The notes: generated by a model from the sequence alone, not told the origin. Counted from the first letter of the stretch, positions 16,960 to 27,622 are shown. The stretch: 64,000 nt of DNA from Rhodoplanes sp963724735 (GCA_963724735.1 CAVRVX010000031.1:12037-76036); one strand, 5' to 3'. Translations and numbers: made by a program.

Positions 16960-18768
16960 TCATTCGGCGCTTTCTTCCGCGGCGGCGTCGCCTGTGGGCG
17001 ACTGTCCCGGACGGCCGATGAACCGGTAAGCGCTGTTGACCAGCGCGACATGCGAGAAGGCTTGCGGGAAATTGCCGACCAGCCGTCGCGAGCGCGGATC
17101 ATACTCCTCGCTCAAGAGGCCCACGTCGTTGCGAAGATCGAGAAGATGTTCGAGCTGGCGGCGCGCATCGCTCCAGCGCTGCTGCATCATATAGACATCG
17201 GCGAGCCAGAAGCTGCAGGCAAGGAAGGCGCCCTCTCCCTCGGGCAGCCCGTCGGTTCTCCCATCGGCGCGGTAGCGCAGCACGAAGCCGTCGGCGATCA
17301 GATGATCCTCGATGGCGCGCACGGTGCCGCTGATGCGGGGGTCCTCGATCGGCAAAAAACCGATCTTGGGCAGCAAGAGAAGGCTCGCATCGAGCTGTTT
17401 GGAGCCGTAGGCCTGAACGAAGCTGCCGAGCTGCGGATCGAAGCCGGAACGGCATACGTCGTCATGAATCTCGGCGCGCAGACTTCGCCATTGATCGAGC
17501 GGGCCGTCGAGGCCGAACGCTTCGGCGCTTCGGATGGCGCGGTCGAACGCGCACCAAGCCATAGCTTTGGAATAGGTGAAATGGCGCGGGCCGCTGCGCA
17601 TCTCCCAGATGCCTTCGTCCGGCTCTCGCCACACAGTGGCGAGGTGATTGAGCAGAGCCGCTTCCAGCGCCCAGCTGGAGCTCGATGCGGCGAGGCCCCG
17701 CTCGCGGCTCTGGTAGAACGTGCCGAGCAGTTCGCCGAACACGTCGAGTTGGAGTTGGACATGGGCGGCGTTGCCGATGCGCACCGGCCGCGAATTCTCA
17801 TAGCCCGAGAGCCACGGGACTTCCCATTCGGCGAGGCGCCGCTCGCCCGCGATCCCATACATGATCTGAAGCTGATCCGGACTTCCGGCGACAGCGCGCA
17901 GCAGCCATTCGCGCCACGCCCGCGCTTCGCTCAAAAAACCGGCATTGATCAGCGCCGACAGGGTGAGGTTGGCGTCGCGCACCCAGCAGAAGCGGTAGTC
18001 CCAATTGCGCGGGCCTCCGATCATTTCCGGCAGTGAGGTGGTGGGCGCCGCGACGATTCCGCCGGTCGGCGCATAGATCAGCGCCTTGAGCGTGACCAGC
18101 GAGCGTACCACTGCGTCCGACCATTCGCCGGCGGGACGGCAGCTCTGGGCCCAGTCGCGCCAGAAGGACTCGGTGGCTTGGAGCGCAGCCGCTGCATCGA
18201 GGGCCGGCGGCGGCGGTCCGTTCGACGGCGCATAGCCGAGCACGAAGGGAATCGTCTCGCCCGCCGTCACGCTGAACTCGGCGACTGTCGTCAGGTCGCG
18301 TCCGACGAGATTGACCGGCGTGCGCAATGCGACCATGTCGGGTCCCGCGATCGCGCGCCAAGCGCCGTCGTCTGTGCGAACGACCCATGGAACGATCGCG
18401 CCGTAGCCGAAGCGAAGGATCAGCTCCATCGCCATGGCGACCCGGCCGCGCTCGCCGACCACGAGCCGAACAAGGTCGGACCGCTCGTTGCGCGGCGGCA
18501 TGAAATCGACAAGCGTGACTGCGCCGTCGGCGGTCTCGAAGCGCGTTTCCAGAATGAGCGTATTGTCGCGATAGCGGCGACTGATGCGGGCTTCGTCCTT
18601 CGGGGCGATGCGCCAGCGGCCGTGTTTGGACTCGCCCAGCAGCGCGGCGAAACAGGCGTCGGAATCGAAGCGGGGCCAACACAGCCAATCGACCGATCCG
18701 GACCGGTCGACCAGCGCGGCCGTCTCGCAATCCCCGATCAGCGCATAATCTTCGATCCGCGACGCCAT
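16960..18768 (-). CDS. glycoside hydrolase family 15 protein (glucoamylase/trehalase-like)
   Basis: A 602-residue GH15 enzyme with the usual two parts: an N-terminal beta-sandwich beginning IEDYALIGDCETAALVDRSGSVDWLCWPRFDS, and an (alpha/alpha)6 barrel from about residue 210. The barrel shows NWDYRFCWVRDANLTLSAL near residue 255 and the late LLSEEYDPRSRRLVGNFPQAFSH near residue 565, which carries the second catalytic glutamate. Members act as glucoamylases, glucodextranases or trehalases; the trehalose context fits trehalase or alpha-glucan trimming, but sequence alone does not decide. It is the last gene of the leftward operon, 53 bases behind treY. Confidence 0.9.
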   Translation of the reverse strand: MASRIEDYALIGDCETAALVDRSGSVDWLCWPRFDSDACFAALLGESKHGRWRIAPKDEARISRRYRDNTLILETRFETADGAVTLVDFMPPRNERSDLVRLVVGERGRVAMAMELILRFGYGAIVPWVVRTDDGAWRAIAGPDMVALRTPVNLVGRDLTTVAEFSVTAGETIPFVLGYAPSNGPPPPALDAAAALQATESFWRDWAQSCRPAGEWSDAVVRSLVTLKALIYAPTGGIVAAPTTSLPEMIGGPRNWDYRFCWVRDANLTLSALINAGFLSEARAWREWLLRAVAGSPDQLQIMYGIAGERRLAEWEVPWLSGYENSRPVRIGNAAHVQLQLDVFGELLGTFYQSRERGLAASSSSWALEAALLNHLATVWREPDEGIWEMRSGPRHFTYSKAMAWCAFDRAIRSAEAFGLDGPLDQWRSLRAEIHDDVCRSGFDPQLGSFVQAYGSKQLDASLLLLPKIGFLPIEDPRISGTVRAIEDHLIADGFVLRYRADGRTDGLPEGEGAFLACSFWLADVYMMQQRWSDARRQLEHLLDLRNDVGLLSEEYDPRSRRLVGNFPQAFSHVALVNSAYRFIGRPGQSPTGDAAAEESAE

Positions 18769-18821
18769 GCGATGTGCTCTGATACGCCGGCGCCGGCCGC
18801 CTGTCCGGTCGGCGTCGCGCG

Positions 18822-21605
18822 TCAGCGCCGGCGGATGGCGCGCATCAGCGCAATCGGCAGCGCTCCGAACACCGCGCTCACATGCGCCGGTCCCTGCAGG
18901 GACGGCGCGCCCAGGCCGAGATAGCTTTCACTGATCACGTAGCCGTCGAGCTTGAGCGAGGCGTCGATATCGCTTGCCTGCAGCCAACGGCGACCGTTCT
19001 CGGTCAAAGGGGCGAAATGCCGCGTCGCCGCGACGATCACGGCGTCTCGCCGCAGCGTGCGCGCAAAGGCGATGATGTGACGGGCTTGCGTGCCCTCGAC
19101 CTCGATCGGCTCATAATTGCCGGTGGTGAATAGTTCGCGCATCGCGTCGCGCATCGCCAGCAGGCGGCGCGTCAGCGCGAGCTTGATAAGGCCGTTCGGA
19201 TATTGTGCGGCAAGCTCGCTCCAGTCTGGGCTCGCCGCGAGCGCCTGCAGCGCAGTCCGGCGCGCGTCGAAATCGACCGGCCGGCGATTGTCGGGATCGA
19301 CAAGGGAGAAATCCCAGAATTCGGTGCCCTGGTAGAAGTCGGGCACGCCCGGGATGGTGGCCTTCAGCGTCAGCTGCGTGAGGCTGTTGAGCGCGCCGAT
19401 GAGGCCCGTCCGTCGGGTGAATTCCTCGAAGTCCTGGAGAAATGCGGCGGAGCCCTCGCGGTCGAGCAGTCGCGCAATGAACGTCGTGGTCGCCGTTTCG
19501 TACGCTTCGTTGGGATTATGCCAGCTCGATTCCTGCTTGCCTTCGCGCAGGGCCTTGACCGCATAGCTCTGCATTCGCTCGATGAAGCCGGGGTCGGGCC
19601 CGTTTGCCGGCCACGCCCCGATCAGCGCCTGGTAGAGCATGTATTCGTGCTCGACCGTAGGCACGCGGCCTTGGCTGCGGCGAACCAGCGGCTCATTCAA
19701 GGCTTGCCACCTCTGCACGGCGGCGGCCCAGTCGTCGGCGAGGTCGGCGATCGCAAGAATGCGCGCACGCGCGTCTTCGCCACGCTTGGTGTCGTGCGTC
19801 GCGGTCGCGGTCATTGCCTGCGGAAATGCGGTGCGCGCCCGCATGCGCCGATGAAACTCGCCCGCGGTAATCGCCGGCAGGGCCGGGTCGCCGCCGACTT
19901 CGTTCAGGGCGAGAAGCCGGTGATAGCGATAGAAGGCGGTGTCTTCCAGCGCCTTGGCCATGACTGGGCCGGTGAGCTGCTGCACCTTTCCGGTAAAGCG
20001 CTTCACCCGCGCGCTGCTGTAGCCGGCGCGGCCTTCTCCGATCAGGTCGAGGGTGAGCACGTCCTGGAGGAAATCGAAGATGTTGACGTCGGGGCCGTAC
20101 CATCTCGCCCGCGCCTTGGCGATCGTCTGGATGATCGTTTCGCGGTCTTCCGGCGAGAGGGTCCCGCCGCTGATATAGGTCCGGTAGACGGGGAAATTCA
20201 CGATATAGGCGCGCAAGGCGGCGCGCAGACGTTCAAGGGTGAAATCCCGGCTGCGCCAGTGACCGGCCGCAATGCGCGACAGCAGGCGGCAGAGCACGGT
20301 GAATTCGCTCGCCAGCATCGTCTCCAGCACGCGCCCCTTTGCGTCCCGCACGATGTCGTCGAAGCTTTCCCGCCGCCCGGCGATCGCCTCGCTGTAGAAC
20401 TTGTCGAGCTGCAGCAGGCCGGAATCCTCAAGCAGCACGCGGGTGATGATGTTGAGCACGTCGTAGCCGGTGGTGCCGGCGACCCCCGGCAGGTTCGGCA
20501 TCGGCTCGCCGTCGGCGAGAATTTTCTCGACGACGACGTAGAACGGGCGTGCTCGCGCTCCCGGCTCGCGCGCCGCGCGGACGAGCCGCGACAATCGGCG
20601 CGTATACTGCATAGGATCGGACAGCCCGTCGATATGATCGAGGCGCAGCGCGTGCAGCTGCCCGCTTGCGATCAGGGTCATGACGCGGCGATGCGCCGCC
20701 TCGAAGGTCGGCAAGTCCTCGACGCGGATGCCGGCGAGGTCGTTGACGTCGAAGAACCGACGGTAGTTGATTTCGGTGAATGCGACGCGCCAATGCGCCA
20801 CGCGGTAGTGCTGACGCTCGAGCAGTCGATGCAGCAGAAGGACGCGCGTCGGATCGGTCGCGCTCGGGCGGTAGGCGTCAAGCCCACGCTCGATCACCTC
20901 GGCGCTGCCTTCGATCGCGGCAAGTTCGGCCTTGTAGGCGGGCGCCTGCTCGCGGCTCGGCGCGTTCGGATCTGGAAATTTTCCCGCAAAGTCGAGCAGC
21001 CGGCGTCCGGCCTCTTCTTCGGCCGCACCTGCCGCCGCGACGACATTCTTCAGGATTTCGCCGTATCGATTGGGACGGATGGGCAGACGGTGCTCGTAAT
21101 ACCAAACTGAAAACGACCCTTCGGCCGGGTCGTATTTCAATGCGAGATCGCCATCCTCGAGCGCATCGCCATAGGATTTTCCCAGGATCGGCAGAAGAAT
21201 TCCGCCCTGCGGTCGGTAGGGCAGCGTTTCCCACTCGATGTCGAACGAATTGGCGAAAGGCGAGCGCGATCCCCATTCGAGGACGTCCAGCCACCACGCG
21301 TTATCGGCGTAGGCCACCCCCATATGGTTCGGCACGAAGTCGAGAATGAGGCCCATATTGGCAGCTGTGAGCGCCTGCGACAGCGTAGCGAAGGCCTCGT
21401 CACCGCCGAACTCGGGATTGAGCGCATTGTGATCGACGATGTCGTAGCCATGCGTGCTGCCCGCGCGCGCCTTGAGGAAGGGCGAGGCGTAGAGATGGCT
21501 GACGCCGAGCTCGGCCAGATAGGGGACAAGCTCGGCTGCGGCGACAAAACCGAATTTGGCCGAAAGCTGCAGCCGATAGGTGGCGACCGGAACGACGGGC
21601 GGCAT
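18822..21605 (-). CDS. treY: malto-oligosyltrehalose synthase
   Basis: A GH13 enzyme that turns the reducing end of an alpha-1,4-glucan into a trehalose unit. Landmarks are LILDFVPNHMGV near residue 95, the nucleophile region LHALRLDHIDGL near 320, the acid VVVEKIL near 355 and TATHDTKRGEDARAR near 600. The product has about 927 residues from ATG 21605. That ATG overlaps the treZ stop as TGATG, which argues for coupled translation; a TTG at 21620 is the only alternative. The gene is intact. Confidence 0.95.
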   Translation of the reverse strand: MPPVVPVATYRLQLSAKFGFVAAAELVPYLAELGVSHLYASPFLKARAGSTHGYDIVDHNALNPEFGGDEAFATLSQALTAANMGLILDFVPNHMGVAYADNAWWLDVLEWGSRSPFANSFDIEWETLPYRPQGGILLPILGKSYGDALEDGDLALKYDPAEGSFSVWYYEHRLPIRPNRYGEILKNVVAAAGAAEEEAGRRLLDFAGKFPDPNAPSREQAPAYKAELAAIEGSAEVIERGLDAYRPSATDPTRVLLLHRLLERQHYRVAHWRVAFTEINYRRFFDVNDLAGIRVEDLPTFEAAHRRVMTLIASGQLHALRLDHIDGLSDPMQYTRRLSRLVRAAREPGARARPFYVVVEKILADGEPMPNLPGVAGTTGYDVLNIITRVLLEDSGLLQLDKFYSEAIAGRRESFDDIVRDAKGRVLETMLASEFTVLCRLLSRIAAGHWRSRDFTLERLRAALRAYIVNFPVYRTYISGGTLSPEDRETIIQTIAKARARWYGPDVNIFDFLQDVLTLDLIGEGRAGYSSARVKRFTGKVQQLTGPVMAKALEDTAFYRYHRLLALNEVGGDPALPAITAGEFHRRMRARTAFPQAMTATATHDTKRGEDARARILAIADLADDWAAAVQRWQALNEPLVRRSQGRVPTVEHEYMLYQALIGAWPANGPDPGFIERMQSYAVKALREGKQESSWHNPNEAYETATTTFIARLLDREGSAAFLQDFEEFTRRTGLIGALNSLTQLTLKATIPGVPDFYQGTEFWDFSLVDPDNRRPVDFDARRTALQALAASPDWSELAAQYPNGLIKLALTRRLLAMRDAMRELFTTGNYEPIEVEGTQARHIIAFARTLRRDAVIVAATRHFAPLTENGRRWLQASDIDASLKLDGYVISESYLGLGAPSLQGPAHVSAVFGALPIALMRAIRRR

Positions 21606-23389
21606 CAGGCCGGACTCCAAGACCAGTAGACGCCCCAGGGCGGCAGATCAGCCGGCGACGGCCCGCCCCAGAATGGCGTTCCCGCCGGTGCGTGCGGCCG
21701 CGGCGCCGATGCGGCCGACAGGTTGGCGACGAGTTCGAGCCTGCCCCCCTCGGCGGGCCATCGAGCGATCAGCACGGGTCCCTTGAAGCTTCCTTCGCCG
21801 GGTTTTACGCCGCGTGCGAGACGCGGAACAATCTGGGCGCGGCGCGTGGCGAGAAGCTCAGTCACGAGCGCAAGCCGTTTCTCGTGAGCGGGCCTCTCGC
21901 GGGCCGTCCAGTCGAGCACGGCGGAACGGAATGTCTGCTCGGCGAGCGGGTCCGGAATCTCATCGGGATTGCCGGCGATATACTCCTCGGCGAATTCCTT
22001 GCGGCGACCGTTGCGCACCGCCTCCGCCAGATCTCCGGCGAAATCGCAGAAGAAGGGAAACGGCTGGTCGGCGCCCCACTCCTCGCCCATGAACATCAAC
22101 GGCGGCGAAGGAGCGAGCAGCATGATCGCAAGCGCCGCCTCGATTCCTCGCTTATCCTTGGCGAGCTTTTCGAGCCGCTCGCCGCATGCGCGATTGCCGA
22201 TCTGGTCGTGATTTTGCAGGAAGGATACGAAAGCCGTCGGCGGCAGATGGGTGCTGCATTCGCCTCGCACGATTCCGCCGCGGTGTGGCGAGGGCTCGCC
22301 CTGATAGGCGAAGCCATCGACGAGCGTGCGGACGACATGCCGGCGCGGCGCTTCGATGTAATCGCGGTAGTAGCTCTTGCCTTCCGCGGTGAGCAGCACG
22401 TGCCAGGCGTGATGGAAATCATCGTTCCACTGCGCCCGATACTTCCCCTGCGCCGCCGGGGCCGCCGGGTCGAGCAGGGATGCGGCGTTGTCATCGTTTT
22501 CCAGGACGAGGTGGACCAGGCGACCATTCGCTTCTGCGAATGTCCCGACGGCGCGGCTCAGGTCCTCGAGAATTGACGGAGTGCCCCGCTTGAGGATGGC
22601 ATGCACGGCATCGAGCCGTAGCCCATCGAAACGGTAGTTCGCGACCCAATGCAGCGCATTCTCGATGGCGAAAGCGCGCACCTGCGGGACGCCATAATCG
22701 ATGGCCGAGCCCCATGGTGTGTGGATGGCATCGGTGAAGAATTGCGGCGCGTAACGGCCGAGATAATTCCCTTCCGGGCCGAAGTGATTATAGACGACGT
22801 CGAGAAACACCATCAGGCCGCGCTGATGGGCGGCATCGATCAGCGCCCTGAGATCATCCGGCCGGCCGTAGGTCGAATCGGGCGCGTAAAGGAAGACGCC
22901 GTCATAGCCCCAGTTGCGGCGGCCGTAGAAATCGGCGAGCGGCATCAGCTCGATCGCGGTGAAACCGGCGGCGACGACATCATCGAGGCGCGAGATCGCC
23001 GCGCGATAGGTTCCTTCCGGCGTGAAGCTGCCCACATGCAGTTCGAGGATGACGGTCTCGTGCCACGGGCGTCCGCGCCAATCGCGCGCCGTCCAGGCAT
23101 AGGCGTGGTCGATGACCTCGCTCGCGCCATTCACGTCGTCAGGTTGGAACGCCGAGGCCGGATCGGGAACGTCGATCTCTCCGTCGATGCGGAATTTGTA
23201 GCGCGCGCCGGCGCCAATCCCCGGCACGCGCAGATCGAACCACCCGTCGCCATGACGACGCATCGGCTGCGTTTCAGTGGTCACCAGGTCGACCGAGGTC
23301 GCCGCCGGCGCCCACAGACGAAATGTGACCCCCTTCGAATCAAGACGAGGTCCGAACAGTCCCGGGCTGAACAGAGGAGAGGCCGTCAT
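21605..23389 (-). CDS. treZ: malto-oligosyltrehalose trehalohydrolase
   Basis: Releases free trehalose from maltooligosyl-trehalose made by TreY. The 594-residue GH13 enzyme starts with an N-terminal beta domain (VTFRLWAPAATSVDLV), then the barrel with VFLDVVYNHFGPEGNYL near residue 200, FDGLRLDAVHAI near 255, the acid in VLENDDN near 290 and FLQNHDQIGNRA near 380. The start codon overlaps the glgX stop by 4 bases (ATGA), and the stop overlaps treY, so treZ lies in a tightly coupled operon. Confidence 0.95.
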   Translation of the reverse strand: MTASPLFSPGLFGPRLDSKGVTFRLWAPAATSVDLVTTETQPMRRHGDGWFDLRVPGIGAGARYKFRIDGEIDVPDPASAFQPDDVNGASEVIDHAYAWTARDWRGRPWHETVILELHVGSFTPEGTYRAAISRLDDVVAAGFTAIELMPLADFYGRRNWGYDGVFLYAPDSTYGRPDDLRALIDAAHQRGLMVFLDVVYNHFGPEGNYLGRYAPQFFTDAIHTPWGSAIDYGVPQVRAFAIENALHWVANYRFDGLRLDAVHAILKRGTPSILEDLSRAVGTFAEANGRLVHLVLENDDNAASLLDPAAPAAQGKYRAQWNDDFHHAWHVLLTAEGKSYYRDYIEAPRRHVVRTLVDGFAYQGEPSPHRGGIVRGECSTHLPPTAFVSFLQNHDQIGNRACGERLEKLAKDKRGIEAALAIMLLAPSPPLMFMGEEWGADQPFPFFCDFAGDLAEAVRNGRRKEFAEEYIAGNPDEIPDPLAEQTFRSAVLDWTARERPAHEKRLALVTELLATRRAQIVPRLARGVKPGEGSFKGPVLIARWPAEGGRLELVANLSAASAPRPHAPAGTPFWGGPSPADLPPWGVYWSWSPA

Positions 23390-25467
23390 GATGTTCCTGC
23401 AAAAACGGTGACCGACTGGGCTGGCGCCACATGGCTGGTCCCGATCTTAATCTTGAAATCCCCGGGTTCGCTATTGTCCACGACCGTGCCCAAGACTCGG
23501 GCCCAGCTGTTGCAGCTGGGCCATTTTGGCAAGACGACCTCGACCGGCTCGGGCGCCGCATTGAGAACGATAAACAAAGGAACGCCCGAAGGCTCGATCG
23601 ACGCCAGCACGTAGGAAAGGAAGCGAGCCTCCGTTACTGCCCAGTCCGCTTCAGTCATTTCTGTTCCCAGCGGAGTGATCCATCTTACGTCGTAATGGCC
23701 GCCCCCGCGATGGCCAATCAGCCACCGTTGGCCCTGCAACTGTGGAAAAGAGCGCCGCAAGGCGGTGAGCTGCGTCACGAGGTCGGTGAGGTCGTCATTC
23801 TTGCGCCCGTCGGCTGGCCAATCGACCCAGCCAATCTCGTTATCTTGGCAATAGGCGTTATTGTTGCCGTTCTGGCTATTGCCGACCTCGTCGCCGGCGA
23901 GCATCAGGGGAACGCCATAGGCGAGAAAGAGCGATGCGAGGAGACCGCGCTTGGCGCGGCGGCGCGCCTCGAGGACCTCCTTGTCATTGGTGGGGCCTTC
24001 GACGCCCCAATTCGTGCTTTGGTTATCTTCGGATCCGTCGCGATTATCCTCGCCATTGGCGGCATTGTGCTTATGCGCATAGCTGACGAGGTCGGCGAGC
24101 GTGAAGCCGTCATGAACGGCGACGTGATTCATGCTCGTCCGCGGCAGCCGCCGGTGATAGCGGAAGCGATCCGCCGATCCGGTCATCCGGGCGGCGAGCT
24201 CACATATCTGATTATGGTCGCCGCGCCAGAATGAGCGCAGCGTTCGACGAAACGCGTCGTTCCATTCGGACCAGCCCTGCGGGAAGGCCCCGAGCTGATA
24301 GCCGCCCCAGCCGACATCCCATGGCTCGGCGATCAGCTTGACCTGCGCAAGCACCGGGTCCTGGCTGATGGCGCAGAAGAAGCCGGAATTTGGATCGAAC
24401 CCGTTGGGGCCGCGGCCGAGCGTGGTCGCAAGGTCGAAGCGAAATCCGTCGACATGGCATTTCTCGACCCAGTAGCGCAGTGAATCCATGACCATCTGCA
24501 GCACGCGCGGATGGGTGAGTTTGAGCGAATTGCCGCAGCCGGTGAAGTCGTCGTAATAGCGCGGCGCGTCCGGCTTCAGCCAATAGTAGGATGCGTTGTC
24601 GATCCCGCGAAACGCGAACGTGGGCCCGAGGTGGTTGCCCTCGCAAGTGTGATTGTAGACCACGTCGAGGATCACCTCGATCCCCGCTTGGTGCAATTGG
24701 GCGACCGTCGCCTTGAAATCCTCCAGCGCGGCGTCAGCCGAACCGAAGTGCGGCTCCGGCGCGAAATAGCCGATCGTGCTGTAGCCCCAATAATTCCGCA
24801 GCCCCTTCTCGACCAGCATATACTCGTCGATATGCGCATGGATCGGCAGGAGTTCGATCGCGGTGACGCCGAGCCTATGCAGGTGTTCGATCATCTGCGG
24901 CGAACCGAGGCCGCGAAAATTTCCGCGCCAGGCGGGCACGATGTCTTTGCGCTGCATCGTCAGCCCGCGCACATGCGCTTCGTAGATGATGGTCTCGTGC
25001 CAGGGCGTGCGTGGACTGCGGTCGTCGCCCCAAGTGAAGGCGTCATCGACCACGACGCATTTGTACATGCTTCGTGAATTGTCGCGCTTGTCGAACGACA
25101 GGTCGGCGCGGGCGCTGCGGGTGCGGTAACCGAAGTGAGCGTCGCTCCACACGAAGTTGCCGATCAGGCGTTTGGCGTAAGGATCGAGCAGCAGCTTGTG
25201 ATGATTGAAGCGGTGGCCGCGTTCGGGCTCGTAGGGGCCGTAGACTTGGTAGCCGTAGACTTGGCCCGGAACGACTTCCGGCAAATAGACGTGCCAGACG
25301 TCGTCGGTGACTTCGGGCAACACAACACGCTCGAGCTCGCGGCGTCCGGCTCGATCGAACAGGCACAGCGCGATCTTCTCGGCATTCGCCGAGAAGATCG
25401 CGAAGTTGGTACCGCGGCCGTCCCAAGTCGCACCGAGCGGAAAGGGCGAGCCTGGCCTGACTTGCAT
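23386..25467 (-). CDS. glgX: glycogen debranching enzyme GlgX
   Basis: Hydrolyses alpha-1,6 branches in limit dextrins, giving linear maltodextrins for TreY. The 693-residue product has an N-terminal CBM48-type domain (PLGATWDGRGTNFAIFSANAEKI) and a GH13 barrel with VILDVVYNHTCEGN near residue 265, VDGFRFDLATTLGR near 345, the acid in LIAEPWDVG near 385 and VAVHDGFTLADLVSY near 450. Its start overlaps the glgB stop by one base (TGATG). No disruptions. Confidence 0.95.
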   Translation of the reverse strand: MQVRPGSPFPLGATWDGRGTNFAIFSANAEKIALCLFDRAGRRELERVVLPEVTDDVWHVYLPEVVPGQVYGYQVYGPYEPERGHRFNHHKLLLDPYAKRLIGNFVWSDAHFGYRTRSARADLSFDKRDNSRSMYKCVVVDDAFTWGDDRSPRTPWHETIIYEAHVRGLTMQRKDIVPAWRGNFRGLGSPQMIEHLHRLGVTAIELLPIHAHIDEYMLVEKGLRNYWGYSTIGYFAPEPHFGSADAALEDFKATVAQLHQAGIEVILDVVYNHTCEGNHLGPTFAFRGIDNASYYWLKPDAPRYYDDFTGCGNSLKLTHPRVLQMVMDSLRYWVEKCHVDGFRFDLATTLGRGPNGFDPNSGFFCAISQDPVLAQVKLIAEPWDVGWGGYQLGAFPQGWSEWNDAFRRTLRSFWRGDHNQICELAARMTGSADRFRYHRRLPRTSMNHVAVHDGFTLADLVSYAHKHNAANGEDNRDGSEDNQSTNWGVEGPTNDKEVLEARRRAKRGLLASLFLAYGVPLMLAGDEVGNSQNGNNNAYCQDNEIGWVDWPADGRKNDDLTDLVTQLTALRRSFPQLQGQRWLIGHRGGGHYDVRWITPLGTEMTEADWAVTEARFLSYVLASIEPSGVPLFIVLNAAPEPVEVVLPKWPSCNSWARVLGTVVDNSEPGDFKIKIGTSHVAPAQSVTVFAGTS

Positions 25468-27620
25468 CAGAACTCCGGTACGAGCACGACCCCGGCAAGT
25501 GGGGGAAGAATTAGGCTGAGGACGCCACCGGCGCCGGTGTCTTCGGCCTGGATTCGTCCGCCATTGCCCACATTGGAACCGCCGTAAACGGCGGCGTCGC
25601 TATTGAACACTTCCCGCCAACCGCCGGCGAAGGGGACTCGAATACGATAATCATAGCGCACGACCGGCGTGAAGCTGACCGCGATCAAACACAACGAGCC
25701 GTCACGGGCGCGCCTTAGCCAGGCGAACACGCTATTTTCGACGTCGTCGACGATCAACCACTCGAATCCGCCCGGCTCGGAGTCGAGCTGGTAGAGGGCG
25801 GGCGTCGAGCGATACAGGTGATTGAGGTCGCGTATGAGGGTCTGAATGCCCTTGTGCTCGTGATATTCGAGCAGATGCCAGTCGAGACTGTGGTCGTGGT
25901 GCCATTCGCGGCTCTGCGCGAACTCGCTGCCCATGAACAGGAGCTTCTTGCCGGGATGGCCGTACATGAAGGTGTAGTAGGCGCGCAGATTGGCGAAACG
26001 CTGCCAGTGGTCGCCCGGCATTCGTCCGAAAATCGTGCCTTTGCCGTGCACCACCTCGTCGTGGGACAAGGGCAGGACGAAGTTCTCATACCATGCGTAA
26101 AGCATGGCGAACGTGATGTCATTGTGGTGGAATTTGCGGTGGACCGGTTCCTTGGAAATGTACCGCAGCGTGTCGTGCATCCACCCCATGTTCCACTTGT
26201 AGCCGAAACCGAGCCCGCCGATGTCGGTCGGGCGCGAGACCAGCGGCCAGGCGGTCGATTCCTCCGCCAAAGTGGTTGCGTTGGGAAAGCGCCCAAACAC
26301 CTCGGTATTAAACCGGCGCAGGAAATCGATCGCCTCGAGATTCTCGCGTCCGCCGAAGCGATTGGGAATCCAGCCGCCTTCCGGGCGGCTGTAATCGAGA
26401 TAGAGCATGGAAGCGACCGCGTCGACGCGTAAGCCGTCGATCTGAAAGCGGTCGAGCCAGAACAACGCATTGGCGAGCAGGAAATTTCCAACCTCGCGCC
26501 GTCCGTAATTGTAGATCAGCGTGTTCCAGTCGAGATGCCGGCCCTGCATGGCGTTCGCATGCTCATAGACCGCCGTGCCGTCGAATTGGGCAAGCCCGTG
26601 ATCATCGTCGGGGAAGTGGCCAGGAACCCAGTCGAGAATGACCCCGATCCCCGCACGGTGGAGGCCGTCCACCAAGAGACAGAAATCATGCGGCGAGCCG
26701 AACCGGCTGGTCGGCGCAAACAGGCCTGTCGGCTGATAACCCCAGGAGGCATCGAACGGGTGCTCGGCGATGGGCAGCAGTTCGACATGGGTGAAGCCCA
26801 TCGACGCGACATAGGGCGGCAATTGCTCGGCCAGTTCCCGGTAGGTCAGCCAGCTATTGTTCATATACGGATTGCGCCGCCACGAGCCGAGATGGACCTC
26901 GTAGATCGACATCGGCCCGTCGTACCGGTTTAAACCCGCGGGGGCCGGCGCGATGGGCGGGAACGTCGCCGGGTCGACGACGACCGAGGCGGTCAAAGGG
27001 CGCACCTCGGCGGAGAAGGCATAGGGGTCCGACTTGATCCGCAGCCGTCCGTCGGAGCCAAGGAGCTCGAATTTGTATTTCTGACCCGCGGTCACGTCGG
27101 GCAAGAAGATTTCCCAGAAGCCGTTGCCGCGTACTCGCATGGCATGGCGACGCCCGTCCCAAAAGTTCCAGTCGCCGACCACGCTGACGCGCCGGGCATT
27201 AGGCGCAAACACGCCGAAGGCGACGCCGGCGACGCCTTCATGCACCATCGGGTGGGCCCCGAGCTTGTCGTAGATCTGAAGGTGGTTGCCCTCGGCCATC
27301 AGATGCAGGTCGAGATCAGACAGCACGGCGGAAAACCGGTAGGGGTCTTCGGACTCGATGAAGTCCGGACCGTGCCAGCGAACCCTCAGCCGGTAATCGC
27401 GCGCGCCGGAGGGCACTGGACCGACAAACAGCCCAGCATCGTGAATGCGTTTGAGCTCCGCCTCCTGGTCATCCTTGAAACGCACACGAACTGCGCGCGC
27501 TCCCGGCAGGAAAACGCGCACAATATGCGTGCCGTGCTCAAAATGCGAACCGAGATAACGAAAAGGATCGGCGTGATAACCGCCGATAATGGCTAACCCC
27601 TCTGGTGATACCTCATGCAT
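25467..27620 (-). CDS. glgB: 1,4-alpha-glucan branching enzyme
   Basis: Creates alpha-1,6 branches in glycogen. Two N-terminal beta domains (a branching-enzyme N-domain, then CBM48 with VAFGVFAPNARRVSVVGDWNFWDG near residue 130) precede the GH13 barrel. Barrel landmarks are VILDWVPGHFPDD near residue 325, FQIDGLRVDAVASMLY near 385, the acid in TLAEESTAWP near 445 and LPLSHDEVVHGK near 510. ATG 27620 is preferred over an upstream in-frame start at 27656 because it lies 2 bases after the treS stop and begins with the normal family N-terminus. About 717 residues. Confidence 0.95.
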   Translation of the reverse strand: MHEVSPEGLAIIGGYHADPFRYLGSHFEHGTHIVRVFLPGARAVRVRFKDDQEAELKRIHDAGLFVGPVPSGARDYRLRVRWHGPDFIESEDPYRFSAVLSDLDLHLMAEGNHLQIYDKLGAHPMVHEGVAGVAFGVFAPNARRVSVVGDWNFWDGRRHAMRVRGNGFWEIFLPDVTAGQKYKFELLGSDGRLRIKSDPYAFSAEVRPLTASVVVDPATFPPIAPAPAGLNRYDGPMSIYEVHLGSWRRNPYMNNSWLTYRELAEQLPPYVASMGFTHVELLPIAEHPFDASWGYQPTGLFAPTSRFGSPHDFCLLVDGLHRAGIGVILDWVPGHFPDDDHGLAQFDGTAVYEHANAMQGRHLDWNTLIYNYGRREVGNFLLANALFWLDRFQIDGLRVDAVASMLYLDYSRPEGGWIPNRFGGRENLEAIDFLRRFNTEVFGRFPNATTLAEESTAWPLVSRPTDIGGLGFGYKWNMGWMHDTLRYISKEPVHRKFHHNDITFAMLYAWYENFVLPLSHDEVVHGKGTIFGRMPGDHWQRFANLRAYYTFMYGHPGKKLLFMGSEFAQSREWHHDHSLDWHLLEYHEHKGIQTLIRDLNHLYRSTPALYQLDSEPGGFEWLIVDDVENSVFAWLRRARDGSLCLIAVSFTPVVRYDYRIRVPFAGGWREVFNSDAAVYGGSNVGNGGRIQAEDTGAGGVLSLILPPLAGVVLVPEF

Positions 27621-27622
27621 GG

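Noticed and set aside
19203..21110. 635-codon plus-strand frame over treY
   Set aside because: treY on the other strand has every catalytic motif; the plus-strand frame shows none.
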